A stretch of 64,000 nt of DNA from Ryuthela nishihirai (taxonomy: Eukaryota; Arthropoda; Arachnida; Araneae; Heptathelidae). Location: contig JAWZYU010000017.1 in assembly GCA_038380435.1 (NCBI GenBank), positions 19,095,283 through 19,159,282 on the forward strand, read 5' to 3'. The notes beneath the pieces were generated by a model that did no database searches, was not told the origin of the DNA, and saw only the letters and a list, made by a program, of their open reading frames with translations. The position numbers and the translations under genes are program-made. This document shows, in pieces, positions 10,441-22,334 of this stretch; within the stretch, counting starts at the first letter, position 1; every line of letters begins with the position of its first letter.

Positions 10441-11810
10441 AAGCTCAAAGTAAGCTCAATTTTAATGACAAGCAATGTATATACTAACTGTTAGCAATGT
10501 TTTGCCAAATAACTAATGAAAGGAATTATGGCATGCTATATGCCAAATTAATCAGGATTTAATTCTGGATTTTCTTAAAATAAAATATTTAAAAAAGACT
10601 AGTTTAATTATAATAGGACTTTTTTAGAGTCATGTAGTACAAAAATGCATCTGGCAACAAAAATAAAAATTTATATAAAAACAATAATAGACAGAAATGA
10701 TTATAATGCACATGAATATAAAGGCTATTTATTTCTGAATTAAAAACAAAATATTTTTTCCTTGTTTAAAGTAAACATTTATTTCATTTTGTAATTTTTT
10801 TCTGTATCATACTTTGAGAAAAGTCCAGGCTGTTGCAGAGTCCAATAAACAAGTCAACTTTACAATATTTTTAATAAATAACTGATCAACAGAAATAGGT
10901 CATGTTATATACCAAATTAGAGAGAATTTAATTCTGAATTTTACTGAAGTAAAAAATATAAATTTTAATAACACTTTTTACAGTGATATACCAAAAAAGT
11001 ACATATTTTATAATTACTTCCAAAATCTTCTGTTTTTAAAAATTGCAGTTTTTTGTTAATCTTTTGGAGATTTTTTAAAATTTAAGGGAAAATATGTTGA
11101 TAATAGTTAAAATCAAACTTGTGAGCTTAAATCAGGTGATTGCTTCAATACAGAGTAACATTAACAAACAAATCAGCAATACCGTATAGCGCTTCTAAAA
11201 TATGATCTAAAATCAGATGACTTTATTGAATTATTTATATTATAGTTTAATAAAATATGCATCAAATGAAAAAAAAATGTTTTTCAAACTTGAATTATGT
11301 ATTTTTAAAAGCTATGTGTCAGAAAATTTTCAAATGGCAATTTAAAAAAAAAATCAAAGTTTGACATGTTGTACAAAAAATGTCTATAGATGTCCTTGAC
11401 CTAGGAAGGGTTAAGCAATCAAATAAAATGGTGTGTCACTGAATGAGACTGCTACATATGAAATTACCAGAAGTTGTCATGCATTGATGATTAGACCTAT
11501 TTTACCTAATGAGTTAATATTTTCCACTGCACATCGTCATGCTACTTTAAACACTGCCAAAATTCCAGGTTCCGATCCTTCTTATGTATAGAGTTATGGT
11601 GACTCGCACACATCACCTTTTTTTAAATATAAATTTGAAATATAAGTGTAAGATAATAAGTGCAAAGTATTCCAATATCTGAATGCCAGATGTCCTTGTT
11701 TCAGAGTTTCATTCATTTTGATGTACATTTTACTTTATTATTTAATGTCTGTAAATGGTAGATAGACAGTCACTGGAAGGAAAGCTATGCACCAATCCCC
11801 TGTGATGATG

Positions 11811-12194
11811 AGGGGCGGGGGTGGCTCAATCGGTAGTGCGCCAGGCTCATAATCTGCAGTTCCCAGGTTTGAGTCCCAGCTGGGTCAGCATTGAGATTTA
11901 TCTCTGAAAAATTCCCCGCCCTGCCCACAGTCAGTAGGGGACACCGATGGGCTTGGAAAGGCCGCCATCCATTGGATGGGACGTTATGCCATGACCCTGT
12001 GTGCGGGAGAGCCATACCCTGTGCATGTTAAAGAACACACTGGATGGCCTTTACGGGAGGCTACCATCAGTCTCCCAACAGCTGTTCCAGTGGGTCCCCT
12101 GCCCCAACCTTCTCTGAGCCTTCAGGGTCCTTGTGACCTGACCGTTTAGCCCATGTTGTGCAAAAAAGTGCTGCTCAGAGGTAAAACAACCCAA
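11811..12194 (+). mobile_element. SINE1, full-length copy with 13-bp target duplication
   Basis: The head has A box tggctcaatcggtagtgcg and B box aggtttgagtccc (tRNA-like polymerase III promoter). The body includes ggatgggacgttatgcc and gttaaagaacacactggatg, and the copy ends with gtaaaacaacccaa. The 13-bp flanks ccctgtgatgatg (11798-11810) and ccctgtgataatg (12195-12207) form a target duplication with one mismatch. It is about 384 bp with no poly(A) tail. Confidence 0.88.
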
Positions 12195-12989
12195 CCCTGT
12201 GATAATGCATAGAACCGGCCAGACCAGGCACCTAATGTCCGACCCCGCCTTCTTGTGCTGTAGGCTGTTAGTACTTTTCAAAAGAGATACTTTCTTGTGG
12301 AAGTGAATGGAAGGGAGGGCTGCCAGATTAGTGTGGCCTACTGATCTGGATACTATGGCTATGTTTCTTTTTTTTCTACCCTGATGAGGAATGGTCAACA
12401 ACACAGGGTCCTGCTGCTGACCATATAAATCTACTGGACTGGACTGAAATAAGGCTCTGAGCTTGATTATGGATCCTGAATTTGCTGCACTGGTGGGCTT
12501 CTGTGGAGGGAAGATCTCCTGCTGTGTTTTCTGTTTGTTTGTGGGTTGACACCCCAAGTGAATAGATTCACAGGATATATCTATCAGCCGGTGGATAATC
12601 CTGAGCAGAGGTCATTGCAGGCACCTGAACTTTTTGCTTCTACTGGCATTGTCAAATTCTGCATTGGAGGAAGTCTTCCAGTGTAGATGGCTTCAGCCTT
12701 TAGTGGTGGGGGAATGGGTCTTTGCCCCATGTCTGCAATTAGGGGGCTTTTTTATATTATTGTATAATTTTTTTTTATTTGTTTTATTTCCCTCTCTCAA
12801 TGAACATAGTTTCTTTAAATATCCCACTAACCATTTTCTCTCCATAGGTAGTTGGAATGTGAGGACTCTGCACAGAGCTTTTTCTCTTGTTCCCCTCACA
12901 CAAGAATTTCACCTTTATGATTTAGATATTCTTGGCTTGCAAGAAACAAAATGGACAGATAAAGGTCAGATTCTTAAAAATGATCTTAA

Positions 12990-13208
12990 CCCTTTGCACT
13001 CCATAGGTGCCCCTATGGTGGCATACTTATACTATTTAACACTCATAGTAATATGTCGTTTTTCTGCTGAGGTCTTGCCATCCTCTCAGACCTTCTACTG
13101 TGGCATATAAACTGACAGGCTCCTGTCAGACCTCTGTGGCAAGCAGCTGCTTGAGGGGGTATTTATTTTATTTTTATTTATAGTAAAAAATATGTGGAGT
13201 GCAAAGGG
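12990..13208. mobile_element. piggyBac-type MITE (TTAA duplication) carrying a SINE2 fragment
   Basis: The inverted ends ccctttgcactcc and ggagtgcaaaggg are flanked by TTAA on both sides (12986-12989, 13209-13212), the signature of piggyBac elements. The related LINE copy at 52060-52085 shows the uninterrupted target (cttaaatttctcttttcagg), which confirms the boundaries. The interior holds the 3' two-thirds of a SINE2 (about 13052-13186), itself bracketed by atagtaatatg-like repeats. Confidence 0.9.
13052..13186 (+). repeat. SINE2, 5'-truncated, inside the piggyBac-type MITE
   Basis: It matches 46968-47102 closely from cgtttttctgctgaggtc through aactgacaggctcctgtcag to the tail ggtatttattttattttta. 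The tRNA head is missing. The flanks atagtaatatg and atagtaaaaaatatg look like an imperfect target duplication. Confidence 0.82.
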
Positions 13209-15703
13209 TTAAATTTCTCTTTTTAGGGAGGGAAGATAATAAACATTACCAGGGCATTGGTCTGCTTCTCAGCAGACACGCTAGTAATGCTCTTCTATGA
13301 TATGAGTGCATTAGTGAAAGGTTTCTTACAGCAAAATTTCAGACAAGCATTAAAGACTTGAATGTTATCTCTGTTATGCCCCCACTGAGGATGCCGATGA
13401 GAATGAGAAGGATAGGTTTTACAGACAACTTCAGGATATTTTGAATTTGTCAAGAAAGGAGATATTACCCTTGTTCTAGGTGACTTCAATACCAAAGTTG
13501 GTAATGACTCTGACCTTTGGGAAGGGGTGAAAGGTCCCTTTTGAAACATCAAGGTAGCTGCAATCATTGGTAGCTGCAATGGCAATGGGCAATGTCTCCT
13601 ACAGGTAAGTAAACTCAATGGTTTCAGAATAACTAATACTTATTGCAAACACTGCGATATACATAAGATGGATTACACATGGGTTTCACCTGATGGGCTG
13701 CATAAGAATTAATTAACAGCAAATGGGATAGTTCTGTTAGGAATACCAGGGCATATAGAGGAGCTGAAATTGGATCTGACCATTACTTTGTTAAAAGTGT
13801 CTTACAACTTAAACTTAATAAGTGTTGTGCCAAGGTTAAAAAATTTACCTTTAATACTGAAGCTCTAAAAGACCCAGTTATAGCTAAAGCTTACCACGAT
13901 AGGTTACTTAGTCATTATGACAGTCATGGTTTGCTTACTACTGAAGTTGAGGAAGAATGGATAGGAACTTTTTTTGGAAACCAACAGTACTCTTTTAGGA
14001 AAAAAGGAGCAGAGGAGGCAGAATTATTTGAGTGATAAGGCATTTGAGCTTATTTCAGAAAGAAAGAACTGCAGGAATGTCCTTAATCAATACCCTACTA
14101 GTCCTAATAGAAAGCATTACAGAGAGCTTAATAAACATATAAAGGATCAGTTAGCTACTGATAAGAATCTTTGGCTTGATGGCTTGGCTGACAAAGCTGA
14201 GGAAACAGTTAGACAGCACAACAGCAGAGAGCTGTACCAGAATGTTAATGTTTTGTGTGGTAGAAAACGGACAGGTATACGGGGATTGATAGATAAGCAA
14301 GGTAAGGTTATAGAAGGTGAGGATTCTGTCATGGCTAGGTGGGCTGAGCATTTCAATAATGTTCTAAACAATGTAGTTAGTTCTACTCCCATTGTTTGTA
14401 ATGATGATAAATTAATTACTGGCTTTAATGTTGACCCTATAGCAAGTCTGAAGTTATTTTGGCTGTTTCTAAACTTAAGCTACATAAATCCACAGGGGTA
14501 GATGAAATTACTACGGAACTGCTTAGAGTTGGGAAGGTTTCAGTTACCATGTGGATGATTGAAATTTTGAATATCTTTTATGATAAAGACATGATTCCTA
14601 AGGATTTTACCAGAGCTGTTATCTCTATTTTTAGAAAGGGTGATCGTAATTCTTGGGATAACTCTAGGGGTATCAGCCTACTTTCTGTTCCAGGTATTGT
14701 TTGTTAACAAATTCTTTGCATGATTGTGCTTAATATGATTAAGTATCTGGTTGATGGGAAATTACGTGATGAGCAGTGTGGATTCAGTAGTTGTAGGGGA
14801 TGTGTAGATCATATATTTTCACTCAGGCAGATTCTTGAGAAATGCTTAAAGTTTCAGAAACCTTTTGTTATTAGCTTTATTGATTTCAAAAATAGCGTTT
14901 GACTCTGTTGATCGTCATAATTTGTGGTTGATTGTGAGATCGTATGGCATACCAGACAAGTTAGTTAACATAATGGAAGCTCTCTATAATACCACCGAAT
15001 CATGTGTGAGAGTTGGTAAGGCCTGTAGAAATGGGTTTAGCATTGCTTCTGGTGTCAGACAAGGGTGCATTTTGTCTCCTTCTCTCTTTAGTTTGACTAT
15101 TGATTATGTTATGTGAAATTCACTGCAAGGGAAAGATTTTGACTTTAAATGGTCCAGAGATCTCAAAATTTCTAATATAGATTATGCAGATGATTTGGCC
15201 TTGTTGATTAATGATGTTGATGAGATGAACTCTTTCATTAGGGCTGTTGATGAGACTGGCAATAGAGTTGGTTTGGTGATAAATAGAGGTAAAACTAAAG
15301 TGATGAAATTTGGTCAGGCAGGCTGTGATTCAGTTAATCTGAATGGTTGCTCCCTTGAACAAGTGTCTCAGTTTAATTATCTTGGGAGTTTTGTAACAGA
15401 TACTGGTGATGTGCAGCATGAGATTAACTGGCGAATAGGGATTGCCTATGAGACTTTTAGGAATCTATGGAGAGTGTGGAGAAATAGGTGTATGCACCTA
15501 AAGACTAAAATTAGACTGTATAATAGTTTGGTTCTTTCTAGGGTTAGTTATTGTAGTGAAACTTGGACATTTGGTAAACAAGATAACAGGAAACTAGATG
15601 CTTTTAATTCTAGATGCTTACACAGTATGTTGGGCATTTGGTGGTTCAGCTTTTTAACTAATGATGAGGTTAGGCAAAGGAGTCAGCAACCTCCTTTAAG
15701 CAG

Positions 15704-16061
15704 CACCAGGCTCGTAATCTGTAGTTCCCAGATTCGAATCACAGCTGGGTCAGCATTGAGATTTATCTCTGCAAAATTCCTTGCCTACCCATGGTTAGTA
15801 GGGGGACACCGATGGGCTTGGAAAGGTCGCCGTCCTTCAGATGGGACATTAAGCCATGGCCCCGGATACAGGAGAACCATACCCTGTGCACGTTAAATAA
15901 CATACTGGATGGCCTTGACAGGAGGCTACCATCTGTCTACCAACAGCTGTTCCAGTGGGTCCCCTCCCCCAACCTTCTCTGAGCCTTTGGGGTCCATGTG
16001 ACCTGGCCATTTAGCCCATGGTGTGCAAAAAAGTGCCACTCAGAGGTAAAACAACCCAACC
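15704..16061 (+). mobile_element. SINE1, slightly 5'-truncated, nested in the LINE
   Basis: It starts at caccaggctcgtaatctg, inside the tRNA-like head, and ends gtaaaacaacccaacc. The flanks tttaagcag (15695-15703) and tttaaacag (16062-16070) are a 9-bp target duplication with one mismatch. The LINE copy at 52873-52900 shows the same site without the insertion (ctttaagcagtatattgtgc). Confidence 0.9.
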
Positions 16062-16335
16062 TTTAAACAGCATATTGTGCAGAGAGAGACTCCTTTTGTT
16101 TGGCCATGTTGCCCATATGGATAATTATAGATTGGTGAATAGGGTTATGAACAGTGTACCTAAAGGCCTCAGAAAGAGTGGGAGAGCTAGGAAGTGGTGG
16201 ACAGACAATGTCAAACAGGACCTTGTTAGAATTGATAAAAGTGGCCAGATGCAGCAGATGTAGCTTAGGACAGATATGCTTGGAGAACTAAATTGCACGG
16301 TCTGATTGGACCTCCGTAGCCCATGACTGCTTGAG

Positions 16336-16357
16336 GATGATGATGATGATGATGATG
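16336..16357 (+). repeat. (GAT)n tail of the LINE
   Basis: About seven GAT units directly follow the LINE 3' end, ctgcttgag. The same tail follows the LINE 3' ends at 51050 (minus) and 59130 (plus), so it belongs to the element and is not an independent microsatellite. Confidence 0.88.
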
Positions 16358-16892
16358 TATATTTAATAAATCTCTATTTACTAGAACATGAATAAGTCAA
16401 AAATCTAATATATAAATAAGAGTGTTTGTTTCTATCTGCCTGCCTACTTATTCACAAAGCCTTCTAAAGAGCTAGAAGCACCGAACCTTGTATGAACTTT
16501 CCTTTCACCCAGGAGAGGATTATAGGCTTTGTGTGAACTCACCAAAATCAATCAACACTAGTGTGGACTGGATTATCTCAAAATTTCTTAAACTTAACAT
16601 TGGCAGTTAAAAACTGGTGTGAACCTAGTTGAATTTCTTGTAATTCTCATAGAGTTACCAATAGCAGTTATTAAAAATAATCGTTACCATGAATAAATTT
16701 ATAAGAAGAAATTATGCAATTAATTTCTTTCTGCTTTCATGTGATAAAGACATTGTTTTAAAAATACGTAAATAAATATTTTAAGTCAGTAGCAGAAAGA
16801 GAGAAAGAGAAGCATGAGCAGGGTATGAACCTTTTTGTGGAAAATGAATGCTTTGAAAACCTGAGCAATGCCAGATATATGCTAGTTTCTTA

Positions 16893-18308
16893 TACACTCT
16901 GTAACATTGAAATTGCAACACCTAGGAGGAATGATCAGGAGGTGCATGCAAATCAGCAGGTGGCTGAGTTGCACCAAAATATGCAAATGATTAAAATATG
17001 GGACCAATCCAGCTTCAGCATTTGCTGATATCAGCAAGAATGCCTCTGCTATAATGTTACAACTAAGACCAGTTACCTTGTGAGAAGAGTCTTTCAGATT
17101 CGAGCTGTAAGTTCCAGAAGGAAGTAAAGTTTGTATGGAATGCCAAGGCAACAGATTATCTGGCCATATTGCCAGCTGAGTTCAAGAAAGGAAATGTCTC
17201 TAGACCTCTTAAAGGCTAGATGGTCAACTCGCTGTATTACACATTTAGGGTGAGACCACGCAAAAATGCATTGATGCTGGCAGCAGTTTTTGAGAGAAGT
17301 TATGACCTCACATCAGACACAGTCTGGAGCACACAGGATGACCACACCACGGGAGGACTGTTTGATCTGGTAACAAGCTTACACTATCCCTAAAGCCACT
17401 CTGCATATCATCAGAAGAGCAGTAAATGTTGCTATAAGTTATCACATCACAAGACAAACCATATCTCGAAGATTAGTGGAGGCAGGATTCCTTGCACGCC
17501 ATTCATTGCATTGCTTGCCCTTAACTAATGATCATTATCACCAGCATTTGGAGTGGTGCCATGCTCAAGTGAACTGGAACACAGACTGGCATCATGTTCA
17601 GTGATGAATCTCATTTTTATTTGGGGTCTTATGATCAGCAGGTTCACTTATGGAGAAGATGTGGAGAACAGGCTAATTCAAGAGTAATAGTCAAGCAGCA
17701 TACAGCATGAATGCCAGATCATCTGAAGAAGATCATCTGGGAGGCAATCAGCTATGACAGCTGAACATCTCTAGTGTTTCTTACAGGCAGTTTGATAGAT
17801 CGATGGTATGTGAATCATATCCTGGATACTGTTGCTATCCCTTTCGTAAGAGGATGCATGGCAGCATGTTTCAGCAAGATAATGTGCCTCCACATACCAC
17901 AAACATTGCCAGGGAACATCTATGCACTGTCAACATCCTGGAGTGGTCAGCAAGATCCCTGAATCTGTCCCCAATAAAATATATATGGGACAGGGTTGGA
18001 TGCCATCTCAGCACCCACCTGCAACCAGTGGCTGCCCTGCAAGGCCAGGTGCTGGAAGCATGATGGATAGTGCAGCAGGATGCTATCAGCAATTTTTATG
18101 AGTCACTGTCTTAATGTATTGTTCAATGTATTGCCAATAGCAGTGGTTACACCTCCTGCTGATGTACTTATTTTTCTGGCAATAAAATTGTCCATTTGTT
18201 ATTAAAACTTAATTATCTCTTCCTTGCCTTCCACACCGCTCCTTATGTGAATATCAGTTGAATTTTCTCACCCCTTCTGGGTGTTGCAATTTCAATATTA
18301 CAGCATAT
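16893..18308 (+). mobile_element. Tc1-type element, near full length, transposase broken
   Basis: The left end ctgtaacattgaaattgcaa and the right end (reverse complement ctgtaatattgaaattgcaa) form terminal inverted repeats near 16900 and 18304. Between them the plus strand gives SDESHFYLGSYDQQ-HLWRR (first catalytic Asp region, near 17600), QQDNVPPHTT (second, near 17870) and LNLSPIKYIWD (third region), with frame changes in between. About 1.4 kb, the usual Tc1 size. The transposase is a pseudogene. Confidence 0.82.
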
Positions 18309-18894
18309 ATTTCAAACCAAAAGTCAAACCCCAGAGGCAAGTATAAAATAATCAATATTAAGATAATTGGTCAGCTTAAAATTTGGATAATTCATAATTT
18401 TAGTAATATTTAGAGCCAAACTGAAAAAAGGATATTTCTTAGTGAATGGAGAGTTGAATTCATGTTTTATATATATATTTATACACACATACAATATTTT
18501 TTGCAAAATATTTTTATTCCAAGAACAAATGGTTTCTATATTTTTTGCCAATCTTCTATATCAACATCATGCAAGTGTCCATAGTTTTTAAATATTACCT
18601 TTTTTTATTTGCTCTTAACAACTCCTGAGCTTTCAAAAGAGCATCACTCATATGCTTAGATTTAATTATGCAATTTTTTTAACTTTCTTTCATGAAAGAT
18701 GGAATCTAATTAACTAATATATTTCTTGTTTAACTATTATTTTCATGGGTCTACTTTAATTCATCACAGCATCAATTCATTATGTTAATTCATCACAGTG
18801 ATAGAGATAGGATTTCATTGACTTCTTACATTTGTATTCAAATGAACTATCTAGAGACAGTTATTTAAATTTGACTTTGAGAGGTGAAATATGC

Positions 18895-20112
18895 ATCATA
18901 AGAATTTCCCTCAGAAATTGAAACTTAAATAAGAAGCATTGTTTCAAACCACTTAATAACCATAAAAATGCATTTTATTGTTATTAAGTGGTTTGTTTAA
19001 AATGTTTTAAACCATAAATATGCATTTTAAAAGTATGCATAAAGATTATTTCACTCTTAGGCAATTATGAATGGCTTTTATAAAAGATAATTTATTGTGA
19101 AATATTCCAGCTTCCATAACTCTTTAAATACTGAATGAAAATTTGATTAAAATAGATTTGAAAATTTGATTTAAATAGATTTGATTATGATCTGTAATTT
19201 ATCTTTAGTCACATTTTTTCATTAAATTCTTAGTTTAAAAGTTACAGAGCTTCAATGTTAGATTCCCATTGAGATAACATAGAAAGTCTCCATTTTGGCA
19301 GGTTCTAGTAAATTGTTTGGAAATTTATATCCTTAAAACAAAGAGTTGCCCCCTTCCCCACCTGTTTCAGGGGGGGGGGGGGGGGCAAATCTTTGCTGTC
19401 AGTGTAAACTCCTTGGCACATTGAAAATGACACTCCACCAACAAAATTTTCAATTTCTAGCTTAAATAAATCATTTATAATATTCGTTTAAAATTTTGTC
19501 ATTTTCCAAATTTTTTGCATATTAGAGGGAACAATTTAAACTATTGAAAATTTTGAAAATGTGAATGATGATATTTTTTATTCACATTTAAAATCAATAC
19601 CTATCCAATCCAAAAATATTTTTTAATTTTCTCTAAGAGCAAAAGATTTTTTTTCAAAAAACTTGCCATTTTCAAGAAAATGTTATTTTGAAATAGTTGC
19701 TAATCAAAAAATTGAATTTCTAAAAACTCATCATTCCAACAACTGAGTTTTGAACTATTACCTGGAACCTAGCAAAATGGAGAATTTGCATGTTATCTCA
19801 ATGGCAATCTAACATCTAAGCTCTATAACTTTTAAAATATGCATTTAATGGAAAAATCTGACTAAAAATAAATTTAAAGATCATAATTGAATCAATTTAA
19901 ATCTTGATTTTCAACAATATTCTTCATTCAATATTTAAAGAGTCATGGAAGCTGGAATATTGGGCAATAAATTATCTTTCATAAAAGTCATTCATAATTG
20001 CCTAATATTGTAATAATCATTACACAAACTTTTAAAATGCATATTTTATTAAATGATTTGAAACAGTACTTCTTATTTAAGTTTTAATTCATTTCGGTAG
20101 GAAATTCTTATT
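18895..20112. repeat. Long inverted-repeat element, about 1.2 kb
   Basis: The left arm (about 18895-19320) and right arm (about 19745-20112) are reverse complements over most of their length. For example, the left arm has ggcaattatgaatggctttt and tattccagcttccataactc, and the right arm carries the same motifs inverted with few differences. The spacer (19320-19745) contains a 16-17 base G run at about 19371. There is no coding capacity. It could be a long-TIR MITE or an inverted duplication; I saw no convincing target duplication. Confidence 0.8.
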
Positions 20113-20522
20113 ACTCATGTTGATTTTTTCTTATTGTAAGTTTAAAATAATAATTTTCCATGCAGAAAATGCCCTTTTTTTGTGTCATTTCAAGGCATTT
20201 GATGCTTTGTATTTGAACTATACAAGCGAGATTAAAATAGTGAATTATCTATTTTTTTTCCCGAAAAAGGTACTAGGACAATATGCCTTTTACATCATAA
20301 GTTGGTGGAGTTTTTGCCTGTGTTTTGCGTTTTGCCAAACATCATCTATGTTCTGTAGTGTATATGAAAGTTTTTAAGATAATAAAGTATATTAAAAACA
20401 TACCCTGCAATAAAAACTTTGTTTTGTAATTATACATTTTAAATAATTTGAAGTACTAATTGTGTCTTTAAGAGCAGTTAAATGCTATTCAATAATACCT
20501 TTTATGATTATTTTGCAATTAG

Positions 20523-20705
20523 GTAAGAATAAAGCACAATGGGCCATAGATAATGTCCAAGTTCTGGGAAATCATAGGAATGCAAAAGGGTTTTTTGATA
20601 ATTTTAATCCCATGCTAATTGAAAACTGGTTCTTAACTCAACATGGATCTCCTAGAGCTGGGTGTTCTGCAAGTGGTAGAGCTCTGATATTTGCTGCTGA
20701 CCATA
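20523..20705 (+). CDS. RELN: Reelin exon 8 (end of repeat 3B, start of repeat 4A)
   Basis: The exon completes a Gly codon, then reads KNKAQWAIDNVQVLGNHRNA (close of the B subrepeat) and GFFDNFNPMLIENWFLTQHG, GCSASGRALIFAADH (start of repeat 4A). It is 183 bp, phase 1 at both ends, so its removal leaves the frame open. It begins GTAAGAAT immediately after the acceptor AG, so splicing it to exon 7 re-forms a strong 5' splice site. Its own donor, A|GTAAGA, is also strong. Confidence 0.94.
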
Positions 20706-21111
20706 GTAAGAGGACTATTTTGTTTATTTATAGTATATCTAGAGTCAAATTTATTGTTTGTTAGTATTGAATATTTTTATATTCTTCCAACTTAATAATC
20801 ATACCTTAATTTTCCATTTATATTTTTATACACTCACATAATAATTAAAGGTCAACGATGAGACATTAAAAATAGGTTTTAGGTAAAAAGGCATGTAATA
20901 CACCTTAAAAGTGTTACACTACAAATGCATAATATTGCATAACACATCAATTTTCTCTCACTGCTAAAGTTGATAGGTACATTAAAATAAGACTGTTTTT
21001 TTTTTCTTAATATAAGTATGAAATTATGGGTTTTTGCATGTGACTCCTTTGTTGATATTCGAATCTGCTGCTTTTATGTATACTATTTATATATGACTCC
21101 TATTTTCCACT

Positions 21112-21493
21112 GGGATGGGAGTGGCTCAGTCAGTAGGGCACCAGGCTCATAATCTGCAGTTCCCAGGTTTTAGTCCCAGCTGGGCTAATATTGAGATTTA
21201 TCTCTGCAAAACTCCCTGCCTGCCCTGGTCAGTAGTGGAAACTGATTTGCTTGGAAAGGCCACTATCCATTGGATGGGACATTATGCCGTAGCCCCATGT
21301 GTGGGAGAGCCATACCCTGTTCATGTTAAAGAACATGCTAGATGCCTTGAAAGGAGGCTACCATCTATCTCCTAACAGCTGCCAGTGGATCCTCTCCCCC
21401 AACCCTCTCTGAGCCTTTGGAGACCTTGTGACCTGACCATTTACTCACTGTGTGCAAAAAAGTGCCACTCAGGAGTAAAGCAATCCAACTCAA
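21112..21493 (+). mobile_element. SINE1, full length with 13-bp target duplication
   Basis: A box tggctcagtcagtagggc, B box aggttttagtccc, and a body with ggatgggacattatgcc. The flanks cctattttccact (21099-21111) and cctattctccact (21494-21506) differ at one base. It is about 382 bp and ends without poly(A). Confidence 0.88.
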
Positions 21494-22334
21494 CCTATTC
21501 TCCACTATATTGCTTGATTAATAATTGAGAAAATGAAAATAATTAGTTGATTGAAGATTTTATGAAATACAGGAAATCAATAAGTGTCATGGAAAGATCT
21601 TAATTTCTTGGCCAAAAGTATGAAGTAAACCTAAAACTCTATTTGACAGTAGCCACACCCTAAATTTGAATATAATAGTGAGTGAAGAAATATAGACTGC
21701 CTAGATAAGTATTTATGTAACTTAAGATAGTAGTGCACAAACTTCTCTTTTTAGGATATCTATACTATTTGCAAAATCATAACAAAGAAGTTTTGACAAC
21801 CCTCTCCAATGAAGCATATTGTTATTTTATTATCCATTATCCTATTGGAAATTTTACAATAATCATGATGATTTCTTCAGGCTTATTATGCTGAATTACC
21901 GTAATTGAATGTCAGCAGAAGCATAGCAGTGGGGAAAGATAGTGACATCCTAGTCCAGGGGCAAAATAAAAAAGAGTGTAATTTTTTTAAAATGAATTAT
22001 AAATTTAGTAATTAAAATTTGAAGTCCATATAATTTTGAAACAATTTTTTTTTATAATTCACTAATTCTAGGAAATATAAAATTGTGAAATGAAAATTGC
22101 TTAAGTACTTGCATTTCTCAAGACATGAGATTTAGTAGTGGGGACAATAGAAATGCACATTTCGTTACACATTTATTTCTATGAGAGACAACACTGTAAT
22201 CAGTTTTCTATTAAAGATATTGTTATGTGTTGATTTTGACCACATCTATGAAGAAATCATGTGGTTTAGAATTTTGGAAAGGGGAAAGGAAAGAACCAAA
22301 ATATAAACATTGAAGGAAATAAATAAGTTATCAA

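Larger units (their letters stand above)
12208..16357 (+). mobile_element. RTE-like LINE, near full length, broken and carrying nested insertions
   Basis: In order: a G+C-richer 5' leader (12208-12840); an APE-type endonuclease start (SWNVRTLH, then LDILGLQETKW, near 12848-12960); a connector (13974-14450); reverse-transcriptase blocks (RGISLLSVPG near 14670; GVRQGCILSPSLFSL near 15050; catalytic YADD at 15183-15194); a C-terminal part (SQFNYLGSFVTDTGD, near 15367); and a (GAT)n tail at 16336-16357. Several frameshifts break the ORF, so it is dead. A piggyBac-type MITE (12990-13208) and a SINE1 (15704-16061) are inserted in it. The RTE assignment rests on general RT features and the microsatellite-like tail; the 5' boundary is uncertain. 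Confidence 0.85.
9062..20522 (+). other. Reelin intron 7, 11.5 kb, repeat-rich
   Basis: In order it holds a hAT-type MITE (9479-9655), a Tc1-type 3' fragment (9985-10440), a SINE1 (11811-12194), an RTE-like LINE with nested insertions (12208-16357), a Tc1-type element (about 16893-18308) and a long inverted-repeat element (18895-20112). The stretches 9062-9470, 10450-11797, 16360-16890 and 18310-18890 are AT-rich with nothing I recognise. The acceptor is TTTTGCAATTAG, directly followed by GTAAGAAT. Confidence 0.85.

Noticed and set aside
12634..16263. Several open frames of 60-230 codons that could be read as host genes
   Set aside because: They are pieces of a broken LINE (endonuclease, RT, C-terminal region) with matching copies elsewhere in the window.
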